A program made the position numbers and the translations under genes. A DNA stretch of 5,193 nucleotides, from assembly GCA_018968785.1 (NCBI GenBank), contig JAGWZN010000063.1, positions 1 through 5,193 on the forward strand, in the 5' to 3' direction. The stretch comes from Patescibacteria group bacterium. GTDB lineage: Bacteria; Patescibacteriota; UBA1384; CAILIB01. The notes under the pieces were generated by a model. The model did not search any database and was not told the DNA's origin. It saw only the letters and a program-made list of their open reading frames with translations. Shown here in pieces: positions 1-4,938 of the stretch (position 1 is the stretch's first letter; each line of letters starts with the position of its first letter).

Positions 1-2
1 GA

Positions 3-75
3 AGAGTTATCCAACGCAGCATGAGCATGAAAATCGCCAAATTCCAACAAGAATGAGCACGTAACAGATTAGGAC
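3..75 (+). repeat. Left end of the insertion sequence: outer 12-mer plus two ATGAGCA-type units
   Basis: Outer 12-mer AGAGTTATCCAA lies at 3-14, followed by ATGAGCATG at 21-29. A second unit has TTCCAA at 42-47 and ATGAGCACGTAACAG at 53-67, running on to TTAGGAC at 69-75. Positions 49-75 pair with 1407-1433 of the right end, with mismatches at 52, 60 and 68. The two left units are about 32 bp apart and look like iterated transposase-binding sites, whereas the right end has only one. Confidence 0.75.
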
Positions 76-97
76 AACATAAAAGGATACCGGTACA

Positions 98-121
98 ATG
101 GGACTATGTACATCACCATGA
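98..121 (+). other. Possible 7-codon leader ORF overlapping the second transposase start by ATGA
   Basis: The best Shine-Dalgarno-like sequence ahead of the transposase, AAAGGA at 82-87, has ideal spacing (10 nt) to the ATG at 98, not to those at 106 or 118. Frame 98 reads seven codons and stops with TGA at 119-121. This stop overlaps the ATG at 118 (transposase residue 5) as ATGA. Such an arrangement could couple transposase translation to the mini-ORF. It is short enough to arise by chance. Confidence 0.3.
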
Positions 122-1371
122 CCGATACCCGTATTTTTAGCATATCAGAACTTAGGCAACTGCTGAAAACCACTGAGGGCATCCGCTTTGAAGCCCACGA
201 TCCCAGCGAAGCGTATCCCTGGATAGAGGAAGTACTGCGCCGGTACCGGTACCACCGATTAAGTAAAAAGTGCCGGGGAGTGGTAAGAAACTACCTCGCC
301 AAAGTAACCGGATACTCCACCTCTCAGCTAACTCGCCTCATTTCCCAATGGGAGACTACCGGAAAGATCGTAGCCTTAGCCGGTTCTCATCCCGGATTCT
401 CACCGGTATACCTTCCGGAAGACGTATTGCTTTTAGCTCGGGTAGATCGTATCCACGGGAGGCTCTCCGGAGCTGCCACAAGAAAGATCTTAAGGCGCGA
501 ATATACTCTCTTTCACCACGCTGAATACGTACGTTTATCCAGGATATCTGTAAGCCATTTATACAACCTACGGAATACCCCGAGTTACCATACTCATTTT
601 GGCCCCATTCATCATACCCAAGGGGCCCATACTACTTTAGGGACGCGCCAGATCCCTCAGCCAAACGGGATACCGGGGTATCTGCGGGTGGATACAGTCC
701 ATCAAGGCGGAGACGGGAATAAGGGGACCGGAGTTTACCATCTAAACCTGGTAGACGAGGTAACCCAGTGGGAAGTGACCCTCAGCGCGGCTTCCTTGCA
801 CGAGAAGCATGTCTTGCCCGCCTTAAAGCTTGCCTTAGCCCTGTTCCCATTTGTGATCCATGAATTTCATGCCGATAACGGCTCGGAGTTTATCAACCAA
901 AAGGTGGCTAATTTGTTAAATACTCTGCACGCTACCCTTTCCAAATCCCGGCCAAGGCGTCACAATGACAACGCCCTGGTAGAGGGAAAGAATGCCAGTA
1001 TTATCCGCAAGAACTTCGGGTATCACTTCATCAAAAAGTGCGGGGCTCGTCTTGTCCAGCAGTGGCAGCTTGAGTGGTTCATTCCTTACCTTAACTTCCA
1101 TAGGCCTTGCGGATACGCCACTGTTACTTACGCCGCCCAAGGAAAAGAGATTCGTCAGTACAGGCCGGATGATTACCAAACGCCGTACGAAAAGTTAAAG
1201 AGCCTACCGGATGCCGCAAGCTACTTGAAGCCGGGGTGGACGTTCGCTAAATTGGACAAGATAGCCTATGCCCGAAGCGACACGGAACATGCCGAGAGAA
1301 TGATAGAAGCCAAAGTAAAATTAGCCGAGGAACTAACCAAACTTAAGGAAGAAACTATTTTACCCACCTAA
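106..1371 (+). CDS. DDE transposase with integrase core (rve) domain
   Basis: This 421-residue protein should cut and join the ends of the surrounding insertion sequence. The N-terminal part holds two helix-turn-helix-like stretches, about residues 54-88 (containing YSTSQLTRLI) and about 106-155 (containing ISVSHLYNLR), which probably bind the inverted repeats. The catalytic core follows. The three acidic residues are D196 (LRVDTVH), D257 (FHADNGSEF) and E293 (NALVEGKN). The second Asp and the Glu are separated by exactly 35 residues, the classic retroviral-integrase DD(35)E arrangement. A helix rich in Glu, Lys and Leu at about 393-416 may be a coiled coil. The frame is intact. The start is uncertain: ATG at 106 gives the longest protein, while ATG at 118 (MTDTRIF) is equally plausible and overlaps a small upstream ORF. 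No transcription terminator follows on this strand, so read-through would run antisense to rpsT. Confidence 0.93.
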   Translation: MYITMTDTRIFSISELRQLLKTTEGIRFEAHDPSEAYPWIEEVLRRYRYHRLSKKCRGVVRNYLAKVTGYSTSQLTRLISQWETTGKIVALAGSHPGFSPVYLPEDVLLLARVDRIHGRLSGAATRKILRREYTLFHHAEYVRLSRISVSHLYNLRNTPSYHTHFGPIHHTQGAHTTLGTRQIPQPNGIPGYLRVDTVHQGGDGNKGTGVYHLNLVDEVTQWEVTLSAASLHEKHVLPALKLALALFPFVIHEFHADNGSEFINQKVANLLNTLHATLSKSRPRRHNDNALVEGKNASIIRKNFGYHFIKKCGARLVQQWQLEWFIPYLNFHRPCGYATVTYAAQGKEIRQYRPDDYQTPYEKLKSLPDAASYLKPGWTFAKLDKIAYARSDTEHAERMIEAKVKLAEELTKLKEETILPT

Positions 1372-1383
1372 CCATCCTCTCCT

Positions 1384-1410
1384 AAAAATACCGGATCCTT
1401 AAGAGGGTCC
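1384..1410 (-). terminator. Terminator-like hairpin downstream of rpsT, inside the IS right end
   Basis: Read on the - strand, GGACCCT (1410-1404) pairs with AGGATCC (1399-1393). This gives a 7-bp stem with one mismatch on this strand and a 4-base loop. GGTA follows, then TTTTT (1388-1384). The shape is that of a weak intrinsic terminator lying 45 bp past the rpsT stop. On the + strand no T-run follows the stem, so it should not terminate the transposase transcript. It overlaps the inner four bases of the right inverted repeat. Confidence 0.5.
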
Positions 1411-1448
1411 TAACCTGTTACATGCTCATCCTTCAATTGGATAACTCT
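1407..1448 (-). repeat. Right end of the insertion sequence
   Basis: On the - strand this reads AGAGTTATCCAA (1448-1437), a 7-nt spacer, then ATGAGCATGTAACAG (1429-1415) and TTAGGAC (1413-1407). It mirrors the left end at 24 of 27 positions in the inner repeat and 12 of 12 in the outer repeat. The right end has one ATGAGCA unit, while the left end has two. Confidence 0.75.
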
Positions 1449-1454
1449 GCGGAT

Positions 1455-1802
1455 TTAGCTCTGTTTCTTGGTTTTCGCGGCTACCTTCTTTTTAGTCGTT
1501 CCGCTGCTTTTTGTCGGCTTGCTCTTCTTTGGGGTGGATTCGGCGGGAGTGGAAGCGGCCAATTTAGCCAACCGGGACTTGAGTCGGGCGGCTTTATTCG
1601 GGTGAATGGTGTGTTTCTTGGCGGCTTTATCCAGTGTGCTTTGAACTTGAGATAACGCTTCGGCTACTTCTTTACCTCCGGCTGCCACGGCGCGTTTCGC
1701 GTTTTTCATGGCGTTCTTAAACGCGGCTTTCTGGAGTAGATTCTCACTATGCCGGCGGGTAGCGGTTCGCAGCGCTTTTTTGGCTGATTTGGTGACAGGC
1801 AT
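1455..1802 (-). CDS. rpsT: 30S ribosomal protein S20 with a C-terminal basic extension
   Basis: S20 binds 16S rRNA in the body of the small ribosomal subunit and helps early assembly. The N-terminus MPVTKSAKKALRTATRR and the later segment HTIHPNKAARLKSRLAKL are hallmarks of S20, a bundle of long Ala/Lys-rich helices. The S20 core ends near residue 84. Residues 84-115 are an additional tail rich in Ser, Thr, Pro and Lys, making the protein 115 residues instead of the usual 85-90. The start is ATG at 1802 (MPVTKSAKK is the expected beginning), with no recognisable Shine-Dalgarno sequence upstream, only an A/T-rich stretch. The gene diverges from the GalT-like gene. Its 3' end is 6 bp from an insertion sequence, so any native terminator has been displaced, and the nearest hairpin lies in the IS end. 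Confidence 0.97.
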   Translation of the reverse strand: MPVTKSAKKALRTATRRHSENLLQKAAFKNAMKNAKRAVAAGGKEVAEALSQVQSTLDKAAKKHTIHPNKAARLKSRLAKLAASTPAESTPKKSKPTKSSGTTKKKVAAKTKKQS

Positions 1803-1809
1803 CGGAAAA

Positions 1810-1858
1810 ATAATAAAAATAATGGGTAATTAACTGTTTTCTAGCCTACCATATTTTA
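1810..1858 (-). promoter_or_regulatory. Candidate -10 elements for rpsT
   Basis: Two -10-like hexamers precede rpsT on the - strand. TAAAAT at 1858-1853 would give an untranslated leader of about 45 nt. TATTAT at 1815-1810 lies 7 nt before the ATG and would give a leaderless message. Neither has a convincing -35 at the usual distance. The region is very A/T-rich, so chance matches are expected. Confidence 0.3.
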
Positions 1859-1876
1859 TCTTCTTGTACAAGAAGA
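1859..1876. promoter_or_regulatory. Perfect 18-bp palindrome between divergent genes, possible operator
   Basis: TCTTCTTGTACAAGAAGA is identical to its own reverse complement over all 18 bases, with no central spacer. It lies in the 97-bp space between rpsT and the GalT-like gene, just upstream of candidate -10 elements on both strands. The symmetry suggests a homodimeric DNA-binding protein site. Each half also contains TTGTAC, which could serve as a weak -35. No regulator gene is in the window, so the operator role is inference. A hairpin in RNA is less likely, since the perfect palindrome leaves no loop. Confidence 0.45.
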
Positions 1877-1893
1877 GGTTGACGGCGTATGAT
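1864..1893 (+). promoter_or_regulatory. Candidate promoter for the GalT-like gene, leaderless arrangement
   Basis: TATGAT at 1888-1893 matches the -10 consensus at five of six positions. It lies 18 bp after TTGTAC (1864-1869), a weak -35 match. The ATG at 1900 follows the -10 by 6 nt, so transcription would begin at about the start codon itself. AAGGG at 1894-1898 is too close to the ATG to act as a ribosome-binding site. Confidence 0.35.
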
Positions 1894-1899
1894 AAGGGT

Positions 1900-2754
1900 A
1901 TGTATACGGTTCGTTTCAACCCGCTTTTTCATCAGTGGGTACTGGTGGGGCCGCCGCTTGCCGGCGAGCAGCGGCAGTTGCGCGCCGGACAGCTGACCCA
2001 AGAGAAGAAAGGAAGCGATTTCCTGGTGGCGGCAATACCGAATCAGCCGTTTGTGCTGGATCCGGCTGACCGTCCGATCCCCGGTAATGAAAAGCGACTG
2101 TTCCGCGAGCAACCGGCGGTCGGAGAGTACGAACTGATGTTGTATCAAGGGAAGACGCCGTTTTTTGAGTGGGGCAAGCGGGAGTGGGCGGGATGGCTGA
2201 CACTGCTTCATCAGCGGATTCGTCAGTTTCATTACAATCCTCATCTTCACTATCTGACGGCGATATTCCAGACGGTTGATTTACGGTCGGTGGACGGGTA
2301 TCAGCGGGTCGGTGATCTATTAGCGACTGAATATCCGCTGGGTGAGCGGTTGCCGGGCGTGCCGGCCGGACTGGTTGAAAAATTGCGGGAAGGCGAATCG
2401 GAATTTTTCCTGCATCGCGGTGAGCGGGGCGGGCTGTACGTACCCTCGGCGGCACTGTTGCCGCAAGAAGTTTGGTATCTGCCGGAAAGCGAAACGGTCG
2501 GCATTGAAGAGATTTCTCCGGAAGAGCGCGCCGATACGGCCGCGGCTTTAAGCGCGTTGTTTGGGGCGCTGCACGCCGCCTATCCGAAGGAGCAGTACCG
2601 GATGACCGTCTGTACCCAGATGGCGGATGTTGAGGCGCGAGCCAGTTGGTGGATACGTATCCATGCCGATCGGGAGGATGCCGGGCAAACGGTTTCTATT
2701 CAATCACGGCCGGAGCTGTTCTTGCGCCGGCTACGCCAGTTCTTCCATCTCTGA
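1900..2754 (+). CDS. GalT-like (HIT superfamily) protein, probably catalytically inactive
   Basis: This 284-residue protein follows the layout of galactose-1-phosphate uridylyltransferase. RFNPLFHQWVLVGPP (5-19) resembles the GalT opening. PAVGEYELMLYQ (72-83) sits where GalT has its G-x-hEVi strand, and LTAIFQTVD (119-127) where GalT has its FeN-G segment. PQEVWYLPE (188-196), WWIRIHADREDAG (250-262) and RPELFLRRLRQF (270-281) match the C-terminal half. What makes GalT an enzyme is missing. There is no CxxC zinc pair near residues 48-62, no zinc histidines, and no HPH nucleophile motif around residues 125-150. I infer a pseudoenzyme or a protein with a changed function, perhaps nucleotide or sugar-nucleotide binding. 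The start is ATG at 1900: the in-frame TTG codons at 1864 and 1879 lie in the palindrome/promoter region, and MYTVRFNPL fits the family start. The 3' end overlaps that of polA by 24 bp. The family call is moderate. Confidence 0.6.
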   Translation: MYTVRFNPLFHQWVLVGPPLAGEQRQLRAGQLTQEKKGSDFLVAAIPNQPFVLDPADRPIPGNEKRLFREQPAVGEYELMLYQGKTPFFEWGKREWAGWLTLLHQRIRQFHYNPHLHYLTAIFQTVDLRSVDGYQRVGDLLATEYPLGERLPGVPAGLVEKLREGESEFFLHRGERGGLYVPSAALLPQEVWYLPESETVGIEEISPEERADTAAALSALFGALHAAYPKEQYRMTVCTQMADVEARASWWIRIHADREDAGQTVSIQSRPELFLRRLRQFFHL

Positions 2755-4938
2755 CCAGTTCGTTCCGACTTTGACATTAACCGCCAGCGGAACGGTGAGA
2801 TGGTCCGCCTCGATCATGGCCTCTTTCAGGAGGGCGGCTATTTTTTCTACTTCTTTTCGCGGTGTCTCTACTACCAGTTCGTCGTGAACGGTCAGGATGA
2901 GTTGGGACGGGCTGCTCTGTTTGGTCAGCGCGGCGTCCAGCCGGATCATGGCTTGCTTGAGAATATCAGCCGCCATGGCTTGAATCGGCATGCTAATAGC
3001 TTCCCGTTCGGCGGCGCTGCGGCGTTGGAAATTTCCGGTGATCAGATCGGGTAATACCCGGCGTTTACCGTACGCTGATTCGACATAGCCGTTCTTTCGA
3101 GCCGTTTCCAAGATATTATCGAGGAAAGCGCGCAAGGTGGCGTATGTTTTAAAGTACTGTTCAATATACTGTTTAGCTTCCGGCTGGGTAATACCCAGAT
3201 CCTTGGCAAATTGAAAAGCGCCCTTCCCATATAAAATGGAAAAGTTAATAATTTTTGCCATTCGACGATCCACATGCACCCGCTCGGCGGTTTCAGCGTG
3301 GAAGTCTCGACCTTCCCGGAACACTGCCTGCATTACCGGATCGCCGGAAAGATGGGCGGCTACCCGCAATTCAATCTGGGAGTAATCAGCCGAGACCAGC
3401 ACTTTGCCGGTATCGGCAATAAACGCTTGGCGAATCCGGCGGCCCTGTTCGCTCCGAACCGGAATATTCTGCAGGTTCGGGTTACGGGATGAGATGCGAC
3501 CGCTGGTAGTATCGGGAGCGTATGAGGTGTGCAGACGGTGTCGGTTGTCGACCTGTTCCGGTAGTGGCCGAATATAGGTCGTGAGTAGCTTCTGCACCTC
3601 ACGGTAATTGAGAATAATCTGCGCGATCGGATACTGCTCGGCTAGCTCTTGTAACGTGGCGGCATTCGTCGTGTAGCCGGTCTTCCCCTTGCGGATAAAG
3701 TTGGTCGGTACGCGCAATACTTCATAAAGGATATGGCTGACCTGTTGCGGCGAGTCCGGGTTAAACTCTTCATCGGCCAGTTCGGTGAGTTGAGCGCGTA
3801 ACCGGCTGATATCGGTCTCAAACTCTTCCGCCAGTTTTTTGAGGTACGGACAATCGAGTTTAACGCCTACCTCCTCCATTTTTCGCAGTACCGGATCCAA
3901 TTCCTGATCAATCTGCTCGCTGCGGCTGAGTGTACGGTCGTTATCCGGATTGTTTTGCGGATCGGGTCCTGTCGAATCGGCGGAATCGGAAGGACCGGCC
4001 GTAAAAATATCACTGGCTTCCGATAGCAGTTTATGCGATCGGGGCAGTTCATTAATCAAACTGCGGAAGCCGAGTTTGTGGAACAGGGCAATCAGTTTTT
4101 CCGGACTTTTCAGACTCAGCCGGGAGTCGGAACGGTCAAACCGCACCGGCGCGTTTGTGTCGATGGTGGCCAACTGGTGGCTTAATAACGCGCTTTCTTT
4201 GCCGGCCCGTAACTTCTCGAGAACCGCCGGCTTGAGATCGGCTGTATCCGTCTCAACCGCTTCGTACAGCTTCTCCAGAGTGCCATATTCCTGTACCAGT
4301 TTGGTGGCGGTCACTTCGCCAATGCCAGGAACCCCGGGTATGTTATCGGAGGGATCGCCGCGGAGCGACTTGTATTCAATCATCTGTAGCGGTCGAAATC
4401 CGTACCGGTTTCGTACCTGATCCGGTGTATAGAGAACCGGCTGCTTGGCACCGGCGGAGGGCGAATAGACGAACACCCGGTCGTTCACCAGCTGGATAAT
4501 ATCCTGGTCACCGGTTAGGATAATCACCCGTGCCTGCCCATCCGCCTCCGTAATCTGACGGGCCAGAGTGCCAATAATATCGTCCGCCTCGTATCCCGCC
4601 GCGGTATAGATTGGAAACTCCAACTGTCTTACAACTTCATACATTGTATTCACTTGTCTTACCAAATCGTCCGGCATCTTTTGGCGGGTGGCTTTGTACT
4701 GATCGTACTGCTCATGCCGGAACGTCGGACCTTTCAAATCAAAACAGAGCACAACCGAGGACGGTTTGAGATTTTTAATGGTGCTTAGTAAGATGCGGGT
4801 AAAACCGAAAACCGCTCCGGTTGGCTCGCCTTCCGGACTGCACAGCTCTTTGGGAAAGGCGTGATAGGCGCGGTAGAGGAGGCCGTTGCCATCAACGAGC
4901 AGAATGTTCTCGGGCTGAGGACTCTTCTCCGGACTCAT
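2731..4938 (-). CDS. polA: DNA polymerase I lacking the 3'-5' exonuclease domain
   Basis: Pol I removes RNA primers with its 5' nuclease and fills the gaps with its polymerase. At 735 residues it is about 190 shorter than E. coli Pol I. The 5' nuclease domain (about 10-300) is intact: LLVDGNGLLYRAYHAF (13-28), FDLKGPTFRHEQYDQYKATR (66-85), GYEADD (115-120), LTGDQD (141-146) and GDPSDNIPGVPGIG (194-207). A 40-residue linker rich in Asp, Ser and Pro (301-340) leads straight into the polymerase thumb (LDPVLRKMEEVGVKLD, 347-362), so the proofreading domain is absent. In the polymerase, SGRISSRNPNLQNIP (479-493), motif A with D518, the O-helix residues R558, K562, F566 and Y570, and motif C HDE (685-687) are all present. 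Oddities are a fingers loop 9 residues shorter than in E. coli or Taq, Ser567 after the O-helix Phe, and Ser649 at the usual minor-groove Asn. The start ATG at 4938 overlaps the upstream Mur ligase stop as ATGA, suggesting coupled translation. Confidence 0.98.
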   Translation of the reverse strand: MSPEKSPQPENILLVDGNGLLYRAYHAFPKELCSPEGEPTGAVFGFTRILLSTIKNLKPSSVVLCFDLKGPTFRHEQYDQYKATRQKMPDDLVRQVNTMYEVVRQLEFPIYTAAGYEADDIIGTLARQITEADGQARVIILTGDQDIIQLVNDRVFVYSPSAGAKQPVLYTPDQVRNRYGFRPLQMIEYKSLRGDPSDNIPGVPGIGEVTATKLVQEYGTLEKLYEAVETDTADLKPAVLEKLRAGKESALLSHQLATIDTNAPVRFDRSDSRLSLKSPEKLIALFHKLGFRSLINELPRSHKLLSEASDIFTAGPSDSADSTGPDPQNNPDNDRTLSRSEQIDQELDPVLRKMEEVGVKLDCPYLKKLAEEFETDISRLRAQLTELADEEFNPDSPQQVSHILYEVLRVPTNFIRKGKTGYTTNAATLQELAEQYPIAQIILNYREVQKLLTTYIRPLPEQVDNRHRLHTSYAPDTTSGRISSRNPNLQNIPVRSEQGRRIRQAFIADTGKVLVSADYSQIELRVAAHLSGDPVMQAVFREGRDFHAETAERVHVDRRMAKIINFSILYGKGAFQFAKDLGITQPEAKQYIEQYFKTYATLRAFLDNILETARKNGYVESAYGKRRVLPDLITGNFQRRSAAEREAISMPIQAMAADILKQAMIRLDAALTKQSSPSQLILTVHDELVVETPRKEVEKIAALLKEAMIEADHLTVPLAVNVKVGTNWSEMEELA

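Larger units (their letters stand above)
3..1448 (+). mobile_element. Insertion sequence with a single DDE transposase gene (IS481/IS3-like integrase fold)
   Basis: The element is defined by one transposase gene between imperfect inverted repeats. The inner repeat pair is 49-75 with 1407-1433, matching at 24 of 27 positions. The outer pair is a perfect 12-mer, AGAGTTATCCAA, at 3-14 and reversed at 1437-1448. I take the outer 12-mer as the approximate element boundary. Only two bases of left flank are visible, so no target-site duplication can be assessed. The right boundary lies 6 bp beyond the rpsT stop codon, so the element sits directly behind rpsT. Family assignment rests on the rve-type DD(35)E core in one uninterrupted reading frame with no second ORF and no frameshift. 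That fits IS481-like elements better than IS3 (two frames) or IS21 (needs istB). The reading frame is complete, so the copy could still be active. Confidence 0.8.

Noticed and set aside
242..253. Perfect 12-bp palindrome GGTACCGGTACC
   Set aside because: It lies within the transposase coding sequence, encodes the repeated Arg-Tyr residues of RRYRYH, and is adequately explained as a short codon repeat.
1422..1655. Open frame of 77 codons on the + strand across rpsT
   Set aside because: It is antisense to rpsT, whose identity is clear, and its Gly/Phe/Leu-rich product is what the complement of Ala/Lys-rich codons gives.
1864..1899. Upstream in-frame TTG starts for the GalT-like gene
   Set aside because: The added residues do not fit the family start, no ribosome-binding site is correctly placed, and the region is occupied by the palindrome and promoter-like elements.
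1916..2455. Open frame of 179 codons on the - strand opposite the GalT-like gene
   Set aside because: Its product is Pro/Ala/Arg/Thr-rich without motifs, as expected from the complement of a GC-rich gene. The + strand frame aligns with a known family along its length.
3950..4420. Open frame of 156 codons on the + strand inside polA
   Set aside because: It is antisense to the well-conserved 5' nuclease domain and linker of Pol I. Its Ser-rich product shows no recognisable domain.
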